64,000 nt of DNA from Aquimarina sp. ERC-38 (GCF_026222555.1 NZ_CP098511.1:4073501-4137500); one strand, 5' to 3'; shown: positions 19,935 through 29,429, counted from the stretch's first letter. Translations and numbers: made by a program. Notes: generated by a model from the letters alone, not told the origin.

Positions 19935-20462
19935 ATGGGTAGATCTACACGTAAAGTGTCTGGTTATACACCGGATCAAATAAAGGCACTTTTCAACAAC
20001 GAGGATAAATACAAAATAGGTTTACGCTTGTATGCCGTTTACCAAGTTTCTTTAGGAAAGCCAAGCCGGGAACTAGAGGCGTTGTACAACACAAGTTTTA
20101 AGCAAATTTTAAACTGGGTATCCAGGTTTGAAAAAGAAGGTATTGAAGGGCTAAAGGATAAAACAGGTAGAGGGCGCAAACCAAAGCTTACAGAGGATCA
20201 AAAAACGGAGTTGAGCCAATTAATTCTAGAGGCAACCCCGGAGGATTACGGGTACAACTCAGCTACCTGGAACGGTCCTTTACTTATTGATTGGATTGAG
20301 AAACATATGGGGGTTAGCTACAAACGGGCTCAGATCTATAATATATTAAAGGGCCTTGGCTTTAGCTATCAGAAATCGAAAGGCATCTATCCGGAAGCTG
20401 ATCTTGAGAAACAAGGGGAGTTCAAAGAGGAGTTAAAAAAAACTCTTGGAGAGTCCTGCTGA
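19935..20462 (+). CDS. IS630 transposase, first frame (helix-turn-helix part)
   Basis: 175 residues: a tandem helix-turn-helix DNA-binding region (YAVYQVSLGKPSRELEALYN, GLKDKTGRGRKPKL) and a winged segment that recognise the element ends. It ends at a stop just after a run of eight A bases (20435-20442), where slippage would join it to the catalytic frame. The same protein is encoded by copy 2. Confidence 0.9.
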   Translation: MGRSTRKVSGYTPDQIKALFNNEDKYKIGLRLYAVYQVSLGKPSRELEALYNTSFKQILNWVSRFEKEGIEGLKDKTGRGRKPKLTEDQKTELSQLILEATPEDYGYNSATWNGPLLIDWIEKHMGVSYKRAQIYNILKGLGFSYQKSKGIYPEADLEKQGEFKEELKKTLGESC

Positions 20463-20982
20463 CACGGTACTTTTGTTTGAAGATGAGTTCTCCCTGTCAA
20501 ACATTGCCACTGTAAGTTATCAATGGTCACCTAAGGGCAAGCAACCTAAAACAATCTGCAAACAAAGAAAAAGGGAACGCCAGACAGCTATGGGGAGTTA
20601 CAATTTTGAGACCGGGCAAATTACCGTTACCTTTCATCAAAGGGGGAACTATCAAAGTTTTAAAAAGCACTTGAAAAAAATAATGCACATCTATAGAAAA
20701 CACACTAAGATTATTATGGTAGTGGATAACGTAAAGTTTCACCATGCAAAATTACTAAAAGTATGGTTAAAGAAACACCCAAAACTTGAGATCGTATACT
20801 TGCCCCCGTATAGTCCGGAACTCAACCCTGTAGAGAGAGCATGGTGGTTTATGAGAAAAAAGATCTCACACAACCGTTTTCTTCATTCATTAGAAGAGAG
20901 AAAAGTGGCTTTCTGGAAAATGTTTTCGCATTTTCAAAAGCCAAATCAGAAAATGATTAAAATTTGTGAAATTAATTTTTAG
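20446..20982 (+). CDS. IS630 transposase, second frame (DDE catalytic part)
   Basis: 178 residues carrying the DDE core: LLFEDEFSL (first Asp), MVVDNVKFHHAK (second Asp) and PPYSPELNPVERAWW (Glu). Its only nearby start is a TTG; normal production is expected by frameshift or transcript slippage on the A8 run. Two residues differ from copy 2. Confidence 0.88.
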   Translation: MESPADTVLLFEDEFSLSNIATVSYQWSPKGKQPKTICKQRKRERQTAMGSYNFETGQITVTFHQRGNYQSFKKHLKKIMHIYRKHTKIIMVVDNVKFHHAKLLKVWLKKHPKLEIVYLPPYSPELNPVERAWWFMRKKISHNRFLHSLEERKVAFWKMFSHFQKPNQKMIKICEINF

Positions 20983-21359
20983 ACTTAATATAATACCATT
21001 TTTTATTACAAAGTTTAAAAAACAAGTAAATGAGATAAACCAACAAATTATTTCAGTACAAATTTTGTACACAATTATAGCTTTTGTAGTTATTATATTA
21101 TGCCTATTTATACCTAAATGGTTTGGAATTACAAGACAATTATTTTTAATGTCGTTAGTGAGTTTTCCTATTATCAATTTATTTATAATTGTTAGAAACA
21201 CTATAGAATTAGATAGAAACAAAAGACTATGTATAAAGCTAGATTTCAGCTTTTTATAATTCATGTCAGGAGTTTGTCATATAATTGTCGGGAATAAGTT
21301 TACTCATTTTCTAGTTGATATCAAGAGATTTGTAATCTCAAATATCAACTAAAACTCAA

Positions 21360-22868
21360 ATGAAATTCTACAAAGCAATTTTGGCAATCTTATTAATTCT
21401 AATAGTTGAAAATAGCATTGCACAAGTCGAAAAAAATTCAGTCTTATTTATTGAACTAAAAAAAGCTGATAGTCTAACTTTTGATGAAGGCTTTAATAAA
21501 TGTAACTACAGTGCTTTAAAAAAAGTACTTCACAAAGATTTGGAGTTCTTTCACGACTTAGGTGGTAGTCAAAATTTGGAACAGTTTTACAAGGCTTTTT
21601 CAAAAAATATATGTGGTGATTCAAAGTATAAACCAATACGTAAATTGCTACCTGAAACCCTTGAAGTTTATCCTTTAAGGAACAACAAAAAACTATACGG
21701 TGCTATACAAAAAGGTGAACATAATTTCTATATAAAAGAGCAAAACAAAGATATTTACATTACAGGTTATGCAAAATTTATAACCACTTGGATTATAGAA
21801 AATGGAAATTGGAAAGCTAAAAGAATTTTAAGTTATGACCATAAACCTGTAAAAGACTATGGTGAAAAATTTAATGCTAATTATGCTTTTCCTTTGTTTG
21901 ATAATGACAAAAAAATAGAAGAACTATTAACAAAACACAAAATTCCATCCATAGCATTAGGGGTAATTAAAAATGGTAGTCTTCAACAAATACGAACCTT
22001 TGGAAACAAAAAGTCAGGTCAACCAATTTCGAGTAATAGTATATACAAAGTTGCATCTTTAACAAAACCAATTACCGCCTTTGTTGTATTAAAACTCATT
22101 GATGAAGGAGTTTTGGATCTGGACGAACCTGTTTCAAGATATTTTATAGACGAAGATATAAAAGATAGTAAATATTTAAATAAACTAACTACAAGGCATA
22201 TTTTATCCCATCAATCAGGTTTTCCAAATTGGAGATATTTATCAGATGATAATAAATTGTTTTTTCAATTTGAACCAGGAACAAAATGGCAATATTCCGG
22301 AGAAGGCTTTGAATACTTACGTAGAGCTGTTGAAAAGAAATTAAACCATCCTTTTGAAGAAATTGCTCAAGAAAAATTGTTTAATCCACTCGGAATGAAT
22401 AACACACATTATTATTGGACTGATAAGATTGATGAAAAACAATACGCAGTTGAACATGATAAAAACGGAAAACCAATAAACTACGAAAAATATACTGACG
22501 CAAATGCTTCGGCAAATTTATTGACGACAGTTGAAGACTACTCAAAATTTTTAGTGCATATTTTAAATGGAGCTGGTTTATCAAAGAAAAATTATAGTGA
22601 GTTTTTAAAAGTTCAAGCACAGGAAAAAAAAGGGATTGATTGGAGCTTAGGAATGCAAATGCTGTCTGATCTACCGAATAATGAAACAGCGTTTATGCAC
22701 ACTGGCGGAGATTACGGAACGAAGACCATTGTAATAATTTTTAAAAACTCTAAAGATGGATTGGTACTATTTTCCAATTCAGAGAACGGAATGATTTTAT
22801 GGCAAAAAGTTATATCTGAATATTTTGGGGAGATTGGAGAAGAAATTGTGCGAAGGAATTTGGAATAG
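21360..22868 (+). CDS. Exported serine hydrolase (class C beta-lactamase-like) with NTF2-like N-domain
   Basis: 502 residues with a signal peptide (ILLILIVENSIAQ). Residues about 30-160 look like a DUF4440/SnoaL-type domain. Residues about 185-490 form a beta-lactamase/penicillin-binding-like domain with Ser233-x-x-Lys236 (SLTK), Tyr312 (YSG) and His447-Thr-Gly (HTGG), so the catalytic set is complete. Such proteins are usually periplasmic esterases or D-aminopeptidases, not true beta-lactamases. It is monocistronic, with AT-rich DNA upstream and a terminator plus 96-bp repeat downstream. Confidence 0.85.
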   Translation: MKFYKAILAILLILIVENSIAQVEKNSVLFIELKKADSLTFDEGFNKCNYSALKKVLHKDLEFFHDLGGSQNLEQFYKAFSKNICGDSKYKPIRKLLPETLEVYPLRNNKKLYGAIQKGEHNFYIKEQNKDIYITGYAKFITTWIIENGNWKAKRILSYDHKPVKDYGEKFNANYAFPLFDNDKKIEELLTKHKIPSIALGVIKNGSLQQIRTFGNKKSGQPISSNSIYKVASLTKPITAFVVLKLIDEGVLDLDEPVSRYFIDEDIKDSKYLNKLTTRHILSHQSGFPNWRYLSDDNKLFFQFEPGTKWQYSGEGFEYLRRAVEKKLNHPFEEIAQEKLFNPLGMNNTHYYWTDKIDEKQYAVEHDKNGKPINYEKYTDANASANLLTTVEDYSKFLVHILNGAGLSKKNYSEFLKVQAQEKKGIDWSLGMQMLSDLPNNETAFMHTGGDYGTKTIVIIFKNSKDGLVLFSNSENGMILWQKVISEYFGEIGEEIVRRNLE

Positions 22869-22999
22869 TTAGAAAAGTACAGCATACAATGTAAGCTTCC
22901 CTGAAAGAAGGTTCGTTGAATATTATAGTAATTTTTAGTAAGATGTTCTGAAAATAATTTTCAAAAAACGTTAAAAAATTTAAGAAATTGACGAAATTA

Positions 23000-23095
23000 T
23001 TATGTAAAATAACTATTTTTAAAACTCATTGATTTACAAATAATTAGGCTAATATCTGAACGTAAAAAGTTTGAACTCTGTCCTGTCGAGGTCAC
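23000..23095 (+). repeat. 96-bp repeat, copy 1 (left of siderophore locus)
   Basis: Matches 40599-40694 at about 84% by eye, best in its last 60 bases (AACGTAAAAAGTTTGAACTC, then TGTCC.GTCG.GGTCAC). It is followed by a hairpin terminator on the same strand. See the findings for its possible nature. Confidence 0.8.
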
Positions 23096-23104
23096 TTTAT
23101 TAAC

Positions 23105-23136
23105 AAATCCTTAATACTTTATGTTTTAAGGATTTT
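23105..23136. terminator. Hairpin terminator
   Basis: A perfect 10-bp stem (AAATCCTTAA / TTAAGGATTT) with an 11-base loop and a short T run on the plus strand. It lies between the plus-strand serine hydrolase with its 96-bp repeat and the 3' end of the minus-strand uptake operon, and may serve both. Confidence 0.75.
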
Positions 23137-23156
23137 CGTGTTCAAGTTAACAGGCT

Positions 23157-24326
23157 TCAATTTTTGAGAACTAATTCTGGCTTCTTTATGTTCTTAAACT
23201 TCTTGCCATACCATAATATAATACCGGTAACAGGCAGTGATGCTGCAATTAAACTCGCCAGGAAGGCAATAAGTTTTCCGGCAAGTCCCCCGATAGCCCC
23301 AATATGAATGTCGTAGTTCATTCGGATAACTTTATCTGCAAAGTCTGCGTTCTGATACTTGCCATAAATGCTATTAACTTCCAGTTCTTTTAATGTGTTT
23401 TGGTCAAAAAATAAATAGTCCATATTATAATATAAACCTTTGGAATTACTTACCTCTACCAAGATAGAAGTGGTATCACTCTCCGGGTAGTGCAGTTCAA
23501 AACTTTTAGCTTCTTTATAGGTTTCTTTTAATCGCGGAACCAATTGGTCATATGCCAGTTGTTCCTCGGAAGTTTGATTATACGCAATTTCGCTATTGGG
23601 TACTACAAACCGTGGATCTTTATCACCCCCGGTTGCTTTGTAGGCAATAAAGTAGAACCAGTTAAACGCCATGATACATCCGGTAAAAGCAAAAATTAAG
23701 GTAAAAGAAGAAATGTAAAATCCAATAATAGTATGTAGGTCAAAATTTTTACGTTTCCATCGGGTAGAACTTTTCCAGTGGAACTGTAGTCGTTGACGAA
23801 AGTTTTTCCGGTTTTTAGGCCACCATAAAATCAGTCCACTTATGATGATTAATAAAAATAACAAGATAGCATAGGATACTACTAGGGAACCGATAGCTTT
23901 AGGCAGCCATAAATGTAAATGACCATCCAGTACAAAAGCAAAAAAACCGGAATTCCGATCAATTCTTTTTAGAAATTCTCCCGTGTAAGGGTTGAGAAAT
24001 ACCGATTGATAAAAAACCTCGGGTTCGGCTTCATAAAAAACAACTTCCAACGCTTCGTCTGGCGGACCATAAATAACACCATGAATAGTTTTACCGGGTA
24101 TAATGCTTTCCGCAATAGTTTTCACTTGCGATGCATCTATAAAATTCAATTCCTGTACAGCAACCTGACTATAATCATCGTAGAAACCTTCAATCTCTTC
24201 TTTAAAAACCCACAAGCATCCGGTTATTGATACAATAAGGACAACAATTCCGGTAAGTAACCCCAGGATTTTATGAACCTGAAGAATCAGTTTTCTTTTG
24301 TTTTTTTTGCTCTTTTTTTCGACCAT
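23157..24326 (-). CDS. PepSY-associated TM protein (siderophore uptake operon)
   Basis: 389 residues with four membrane segments (near residues 14-38, 140-170, 195-225 and 350-375) and large periplasmic loops, matching the PepSY_TM/iron-regulated membrane protein family. Members occur next to TonB siderophore receptors and probably help reduce or release iron from the ferric siderophore in the periplasm, though the reaction is not firmly known. It is the last gene of the receptor-DUF4374-PepSY operon and is separated from the middle gene by a 205-base stretch with a hairpin. Confidence 0.85.
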   Translation of the reverse strand: MVEKKSKKNKRKLILQVHKILGLLTGIVVLIVSITGCLWVFKEEIEGFYDDYSQVAVQELNFIDASQVKTIAESIIPGKTIHGVIYGPPDEALEVVFYEAEPEVFYQSVFLNPYTGEFLKRIDRNSGFFAFVLDGHLHLWLPKAIGSLVVSYAILLFLLIIISGLILWWPKNRKNFRQRLQFHWKSSTRWKRKNFDLHTIIGFYISSFTLIFAFTGCIMAFNWFYFIAYKATGGDKDPRFVVPNSEIAYNQTSEEQLAYDQLVPRLKETYKEAKSFELHYPESDTTSILVEVSNSKGLYYNMDYLFFDQNTLKELEVNSIYGKYQNADFADKVIRMNYDIHIGAIGGLAGKLIAFLASLIAASLPVTGIILWYGKKFKNIKKPELVLKN

Positions 24327-24381
24327 ATTTCGAATTTTCCTTTCAATTATTTTAGGTTGTTAATCCCATCCCCAGCCCTTC

Positions 24382-24416
24382 CCAAAGGAAAGGTAGCTTA
24401 AAGTCCTTTCCTTTGG
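24382..24416. repeat. REP-like hairpin inside the uptake operon
   Basis: A perfect 12-bp inverted repeat (CCAAAGGAAAGG / CCTTTCCTTTGG) with an 11-base loop, preceded by ATCCCATCCCCAGCCCTT. A related motif lies at 37464-37495. It could stabilise or attenuate the operon mRNA between the DUF4374 and PepSY genes. Confidence 0.65.
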
Positions 24417-24531
24417 AAAGCATTTAGGATAGTATAGATGTTTGTAAATAAAATAGTTGTGGTAATTTTAATACACCAACGCTATTACAAACTAGAGCCA
24501 TATAGACTTATAACAGATCACAAACTAAAAG

Positions 24532-25911
24532 CTACTCGTTACTAATCTTAAAAATACCTTTTACTGCGACTCCGTCAATGGTTGCTCCTTTGATGGCGGT
24601 TGCGGCTTCAGGATCTATGATATAGATACTTGTCTCGCCGGCATCCGATATGGTTCCGACCTCGGTTGCGGCTCCGGTTCGCGCACTGATGTATGCTTTT
24701 CCATCCTCTAAATAAGTATTCGCGGTATAGCGATTAGCATGTAAGGGCATTCCGGAAACATTTGTAACGGTTTTTGCTTCTAGGTCAATTATAACCAATT
24801 TAAAGAAATTACCTTGTTCACTAAATACGCCCCAATCCCCGATATCTGTCACATTATCTTCTGCTAATATCCGGGCAATAGCTTTGTTGTTTCCGACATA
24901 GTCCATCCAAAAGATTTTACCTCCGTTAGGCGCATTTTCAACATCAAAATCATAGGTGTCATCAAAATTAGTGGCTCCAGGAAGAATTCGAAGAATGGTC
25001 GTAGGATTATCGGTTTCTCCAAAGAATCCCATTACATTAGATGCTGAAGAGGAAAAGGTATACATGGTATTATTTTCCGTTTGATGCAACCCGGTTTGGC
25101 TATTGATACCAATAGCATTCGCTCTGTCCTCTTCTAGCAAGGTACTAACCGTCATTTCTGGATAATTTAAGATAGCTACGTTGGCCTTATCGGCTTCTAT
25201 CATTTTAAAAGAACCATCTACAGCTAGTTTATGATAGGAAACAAATAATTGATTTCCTCTAAGTTCCATCCCGGTAATCCAGGGTAGATATGAGGTTTCG
25301 AGGTTTACCGGATTCTCGGGATCGTTCTGAAAGTTCAATTGATTGTCTACTGCACTACTTTCAATGCGTTCTGCCTGACCTGTTTCTCCATTTATAATGG
25401 TAAAAACCAATTCGGGAATTGAAGGTACATTATCCGCAGACACCGCGACAGCCCTGGCTAAATCCACAGTTAAAAGTGTATTCTTATCAATTCGGGCGAT
25501 GGTTTTATCCAAGTTATTGTCAAAGGTAAAATTGGTACGTTCTGTTAAACTTCCTTCTTCGTTCAACTGGTACGCTATGGCTCTATTATCATCCGAAAAT
25601 CCAATACTAAAAACAGAATTTCCTGCCTGCTCTGCAAAACGCCAACCAATCTGCGGAATTCCCTGACCTTTAACGGATAGCTCTCCTGATTGTAAGGAGG
25701 CTAAATCCGGTACCTCTAATAAAAAGTCTACGGTTGAATTGTCTGCGGCAACATCCTGAAAACTTAGTACATATTTAGACGAAGTCGTTACTCCGGGATC
25801 TGGATCCGGGTTCGGAGTATCATCATCAGAGTTGTTACAGGAAACAAAAAGTAGTGATACACCCACAAAGGCGTATGGTAAAGCGTTTTTGAAATATTTA
25901 GAAATGTTCAT
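24532..25911 (-). CDS. DUF4374 lipoprotein (siderophore uptake)
   Basis: 459 residues with a lipoprotein signal (VGVSLLFVSC, lipidation Cys25) and an acidic Asp/Pro linker. The body is a series of short beta-rich blades, as expected for DUF4374, a Bacteroidota family found between a TonB siderophore receptor and a PepSY membrane protein. It probably lies on the periplasmic or outer face and binds or hands over the ferric siderophore. The gene starts 17 bases after the receptor stop, so it is in the same transcript. Confidence 0.85.
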   Translation of the reverse strand: MNISKYFKNALPYAFVGVSLLFVSCNNSDDDTPNPDPDPGVTTSSKYVLSFQDVAADNSTVDFLLEVPDLASLQSGELSVKGQGIPQIGWRFAEQAGNSVFSIGFSDDNRAIAYQLNEEGSLTERTNFTFDNNLDKTIARIDKNTLLTVDLARAVAVSADNVPSIPELVFTIINGETGQAERIESSAVDNQLNFQNDPENPVNLETSYLPWITGMELRGNQLFVSYHKLAVDGSFKMIEADKANVAILNYPEMTVSTLLEEDRANAIGINSQTGLHQTENNTMYTFSSSASNVMGFFGETDNPTTILRILPGATNFDDTYDFDVENAPNGGKIFWMDYVGNNKAIARILAEDNVTDIGDWGVFSEQGNFFKLVIIDLEAKTVTNVSGMPLHANRYTANTYLEDGKAYISARTGAATEVGTISDAGETSIYIIDPEAATAIKGATIDGVAVKGIFKISNE

Positions 25912-25928
25912 AATAAGAATAATATGTT

Positions 25929-28307
25929 TTACGAATTAGTTAAATAATACCTGAGTTTTAGAAAAAATGCCCTACCCGGTTTTTGTACATTCAGGTTATC
26001 GTACAATCGGGCGTTTGTAATATTTCTGATCTGAAATGAGAGATTATATTGATTATTACGTAGGCTATACCCGAATTCTAGGTTATGAGACCATTGTTGC
26101 GGAATCGAAAAACGTTCATCTTCGGCAGCGCTGGTAAACGATTGTGAAGGAAAGGCTTCGGTAAACAAAGTGTTCCATTTTAAAGATAGATCCCCTTGTT
26201 TTCTGATCAGGTTTTTAAAAGTATATCCAGTTTCCAGGTTTCCGAAAAAATAAGGTTCATTAGCAATACGCTCCTCAGTATCTGTATTGGTAAGGTATTG
26301 GTGAGTGGCGTTAGCTTTCAGATACAAATTATCTTGCAGGCTTATGCTTATTTGTCCGTCAACGCCTATGGTATTTACGTCAGTCAGGTTAATATAAAAC
26401 CCCTGTACACCCCGGGTAAATAAAAAAAGTCGATTGTTACTGTTGCGATTAAAGAGGTTTGCATCGATCTGGTATTGATTCGTATTGTCAGCTCGATAGT
26501 TCCAAAGCACTCCAACATTTACATTTTGGCTTTCTTCGGGTTCTAAAGTAGGATTAGGGAGTAAATTAAGTCCATCTCCAAAAAACTCATAGCCCTCCGG
26601 TACTCTAAAGGTATTTTCAAAGGAAAATTTCACCTGTAGGGTAGGATGAATTTGATACGAAACAGCTATCCCATATCCAAAATTATTGTACGTTGATTCA
26701 AAACTGGTAAATTGCTCATCCGGATTACTGGCAAATACATCTTCCAAAACACTTTCAATTCCAACAAAAAAACCTTTAGTAAAAGCAGTGGCCGAGAGTT
26801 GGTTTTCAAATGCTTTTAGGGAATAGGATAGCCCGATAATATTTTTATCAATTACCTGCGGATCTTCAAACGCGATAGGAATTACGCTCAATGGATCTTC
26901 GCCTTGTCTTTTTAAATAATTTTTAGTGTAATTGAGATTAATGGTATGCTGAAAATTAATTTTATATTGAAAAGAAGCATTCACAATTCTTCGGGAATCA
27001 TCAAACTGAAATAAAGTTTTGGACCTTCCGGTTTCTCCCAAAACCGTATTCGATCGCATTCTTGAATTGCCCAACCAATCAAATACCTGGGAAGAGGTAT
27101 CGATAATTTTAGAGGTGACTTCTGCAAACTCTCCGTAAATTTTAGCTTTTATGTTTTGACTAAAAAGCGAGTCTTTTTGAAATTGTAATGAAATAAGTCG
27201 CGCTTGTTCTTTTCTGCGGACGTTTCCAAAAGGCACCTGGGGCGTAATTCCATGCTGAATTTCGTTGTCATTTGCTGAATAAATGGCACTCAATAATAGC
27301 TTATCTGCAAATTTTTGAGCGACCCAACCGGTTTTTAACCAGACCATACCCGAGGTGTAGGCATCGTGAAAACGTTGTGCGGTAGGCTGCCGTTCTCCGG
27401 TTTCATTACCTAAGGAATCTCTTAGCGTAAATCCATCCTGATTAAATTCATTTCCATTTATCGTGTAATCGTTATTCGAATAATTAAAGAAAGAACTTAC
27501 CGCTAGGGTAAATCCTTTTTTGCTGAAATAATTACCATTTATCGAAGCTCGCTGGGTGTTAAAAGATCCGGTATCAAAAGCTACATCAAGAAAAGACTCT
27601 TTTTTCTGATTGGTGATAATATTAACCGCACCTCCCAGTGCATCAGCTCCCAAAAATATAGGAACTACTCCTTTGTAAACTTCAACTCGCTCTACCAAAT
27701 TAGCTGGAAAATTATTGAAAGTCAACGAAGACCCCAGGTTATCTTGGGGAATCCCGTCAATAAAAAATCGTACCTGATTCCCAGAGAATCCATTAATGGA
27801 AAAACTAAAATCCGCACCTAACCCACCATTCTCTCTTACTACTACCCCCGGTAAGGTATTGAGTAGCATATTAATATCTACGCTACTATTTTTTAATCCT
27901 TCCGTTTCAATAACATTAACGGTAAGTGCCTGTTCCTTAATACGATTCGCTTCACTTTTACCAATAACAGTAACATCTTCTAATAATTCTTCATCTCTCT
28001 TTAAAACAATAGCAATGTTTTCTTTTGAAGTTAAAGCCACCTCTACTGTATAAGTAAGTGAACGATACCCTAAGTAATCAAAACTTAGCGTAAACGAACC
28101 CTCTGGAAGCGTAAGACTAAAATTACCCGCAACATCCGTCAGAGTGCCAACCCCTTTTTTTTCAACAACAGAAACGGTAACACCTACTATGGGTTGATAT
28201 GATTCATCGGTAACTGTCCCTGTAATTTTAGATTGAGAATAGCTCTGATAAATGCATCCGAAGAAGCATAGATAACAATATATTTTTTTTAAAAAAAACA
28301 AATTCAT
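25929..28307 (-). CDS. TonB-dependent siderophore receptor
   Basis: 792 residues. Signal peptide (about 1-24), carboxypeptidase-like regulatory domain (25-110, GTVTDESYQPIVGVTVSV), plug (about 112-235, with NTLPGVVVRENGG and GGAVNIIT) and a 22-strand-type barrel ending in an aromatic residue-rich FLKLRYYLTNS. It imports a ferric siderophore through the outer membrane with TonB-ExbB-ExbD energy. It is the first gene of the uptake operon, with a strong operator and TAnnTTTG promoter upstream, and is divergent from the AraC regulator. The most likely ligand is the hydroxamate made by the adjacent operon. Confidence 0.93.
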   Translation of the reverse strand: MNLFFLKKIYCYLCFFGCIYQSYSQSKITGTVTDESYQPIVGVTVSVVEKKGVGTLTDVAGNFSLTLPEGSFTLSFDYLGYRSLTYTVEVALTSKENIAIVLKRDEELLEDVTVIGKSEANRIKEQALTVNVIETEGLKNSSVDINMLLNTLPGVVVRENGGLGADFSFSINGFSGNQVRFFIDGIPQDNLGSSLTFNNFPANLVERVEVYKGVVPIFLGADALGGAVNIITNQKKESFLDVAFDTGSFNTQRASINGNYFSKKGFTLAVSSFFNYSNNDYTINGNEFNQDGFTLRDSLGNETGERQPTAQRFHDAYTSGMVWLKTGWVAQKFADKLLLSAIYSANDNEIQHGITPQVPFGNVRRKEQARLISLQFQKDSLFSQNIKAKIYGEFAEVTSKIIDTSSQVFDWLGNSRMRSNTVLGETGRSKTLFQFDDSRRIVNASFQYKINFQHTINLNYTKNYLKRQGEDPLSVIPIAFEDPQVIDKNIIGLSYSLKAFENQLSATAFTKGFFVGIESVLEDVFASNPDEQFTSFESTYNNFGYGIAVSYQIHPTLQVKFSFENTFRVPEGYEFFGDGLNLLPNPTLEPEESQNVNVGVLWNYRADNTNQYQIDANLFNRNSNNRLFLFTRGVQGFYINLTDVNTIGVDGQISISLQDNLYLKANATHQYLTNTDTEERIANEPYFFGNLETGYTFKNLIRKQGDLSLKWNTLFTEAFPSQSFTSAAEDERFSIPQQWSHNLEFGYSLRNNQYNLSFQIRNITNARLYDNLNVQKPGRAFFLKLRYYLTNS

Positions 28308-28346
28308 CGGCGGTATTTATGAAACTATTTACTTAGATTTACATTG

Positions 28347-28369
28347 TTATTTATATTTAATCTAAATAA
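28347..28369 (-). promoter_or_regulatory. Candidate iron-responsive operator, uptake operon
   Basis: A 23-bp imperfect palindrome (TTATTTA on one side, TAAATAA on the other, centre TTTAATC). 22 of 23 bases are the same as at 40425-40447, ahead of the biosynthetic operon. It lies just downstream of a TAnnTTTG element, over the expected transcription start, a position suited to repression. A Fur/DtxR-type iron repressor is the natural candidate, but the binding protein is not shown. Confidence 0.75.
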
Positions 28370-28377
28370 AATTAATG

Positions 28378-28385
28378 CAAAATTA
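28378..28385 (-). promoter_or_regulatory. Bacteroidota -7 element, uptake operon
   Basis: On the minus strand this reads TAATTTTG, an exact TAnnTTTG match, with a TTTG sixteen bases further upstream as a possible -33 element. The operator begins 8 bases downstream. Confidence 0.65.
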
Positions 28386-28415
28386 TTGGTTTGTTACTGA
28401 TCAAAATGACGTTTA

Positions 28416-29429
28416 ATGGATAAAAAAAGACGTGATCAAACTACGGAGATATTTTTAACGAATACTGAGGAGTGTAAGGACTTTTGGCGTTTGCAATTAC
28501 AAGCGGTGTCTAAATCTGATATTTGTGGAATCCGCCATTTTCGCTATAATTTTATTCCCACGTTTGGTAATGGTTTTTTTGAATTTTACAGCTTTAACGG
28601 TGTATACTTAAGCATTATCGATTTTACCTTATTTGATGATCTTAACCTTTCAGGTATTCGTACGGATGAAGTCTTAGAATTTTCTTTTTTACTGGAAGGA
28701 GAGCAGATTATTTCACTGACTCATTTAAAAAAAGACTTGATCTATGAAGGCCCCGAGAGCTACTTTAGGTATATCCCTAAAACGGCAGGTAACATTAAAA
28801 TCCCAAAAGGAAAACGTTTTAAAGAAATTAAAATTAAGTTAGGTGCTAATTTTATTAAAAACCATTCATTAGATCAGGAATATGATTTACAAGAAACCTT
28901 TAGGTTAACTACCACTGATACCATTACGCAACCCATTCCTTCTAAAACCCAAGTGTTACTCACTGAAATTTTGGAAGATACCCGTAAGGGCATTCTTAAG
29001 CGATTATTTTTAGAATCTAAAGTATTGGAATTATTGTCTTTACAGTTAGATGTTGAAAAGGAAATATCTATAGATCCTACCACGGTTAATACTCAAACCA
29101 CAAAAAAAATTTATCAAGTACAACAAATTATTTTAGCTAACCTATCCCAACAGGTTTCCATCCAACAATTATCCAAAGAAGTAGGAATAAATGATTTTGT
29201 CGTCAAGAAAGAATTTAAACGGGTATTTGGGCAAACTATTTTTGAATATGCCCTACAACAACGTATGGATCATGCACGGAAATTACTACTCCACAGTAAA
29301 AAACCCATTTACGAAATTTCCGAACTCGTAGGGTATAAAAATGCCACTCATTTCTCCGCCGCCTTTAAAAAAATCGAAGGAATTACTCCAAAGAAGTTTC
29401 GTAGCGAACGTGAGGCTGGGATTGGGTAG
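28416..29429 (+). CDS. AraC-family regulator of siderophore genes
   Basis: 337 residues: an N-terminal ligand-sensing region without a recognisable fold name and a C-terminal AraC/XylS double helix-turn-helix (about 235-332: VSIQQLSKEVGINDFVVKKE, IYEISELVGYKNATHFSAAF, GITPKKFR). The gene is divergent from the receptor gene and convergent with the biosynthetic operon, like PchR/AlcR-type regulators that respond to their own ferric siderophore. The last 47 bases overlap the 3' end of the RpfF-like gene on the other strand. Activation of the flanking operons is inferred from position. Confidence 0.88.
   Translation: MDKKRRDQTTEIFLTNTEECKDFWRLQLQAVSKSDICGIRHFRYNFIPTFGNGFFEFYSFNGVYLSIIDFTLFDDLNLSGIRTDEVLEFSFLLEGEQIISLTHLKKDLIYEGPESYFRYIPKTAGNIKIPKGKRFKEIKIKLGANFIKNHSLDQEYDLQETFRLTTTDTITQPIPSKTQVLLTEILEDTRKGILKRLFLESKVLELLSLQLDVEKEISIDPTTVNTQTTKKIYQVQQIILANLSQQVSIQQLSKEVGINDFVVKKEFKRVFGQTIFEYALQQRMDHARKLLLHSKKPIYEISELVGYKNATHFSAAFKKIEGITPKKFRSEREAGIG

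Larger units (their letters stand above)
19887..20985 (+). mobile_element. IS630-family insertion sequence, copy 1
   Basis: 1099 bases with inverted ends (AGTCTAATATTTTATTACAC; the other end reads AGTCTAAAAATTAATTTCAC on the opposite strand) and a TAA direct repeat at both sides (19884-19886, 20986-20988). It contains two overlapping transposase frames and is almost identical to the copy at 44778-45876, also 1099 bases. Confidence 0.9.
19603..21259 (+). pseudogene. XRE-type regulator with membrane domain, split by IS630
   Basis: The TTG at 19603 starts a helix-turn-helix domain (NLTQEELAQKAGVSTRTIQR) followed by a DUF4870-like membrane region that stops at 19893 inside the IS630 element. Removing 19887-20985 and one TAA target copy joins NILY to NIIPFFITKF in frame. 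Reading then continues through two hydrophobic segments (IISVQILYTIIAFVVIILC, LFLMSLVSFPIINLFIIV) to the stop at 21259. The intact protein would have been a small membrane-bound regulator of about 185 residues. Now only the DNA-binding half can be made. Confidence 0.85.

Noticed and set aside
20890..21264. 124-codon minus-strand frame across the right end of IS630
   Set aside because: It spans the IS junction and is antisense to both the transposase and the interrupted gene; not a real protein.
22998..23096. tRNA or tmRNA end in the 96-bp repeat (GTTTGAACTC resembles a T-loop)
   Set aside because: No matching acceptor or anticodon stem can be folded around it and the loop lacks TTCRA.
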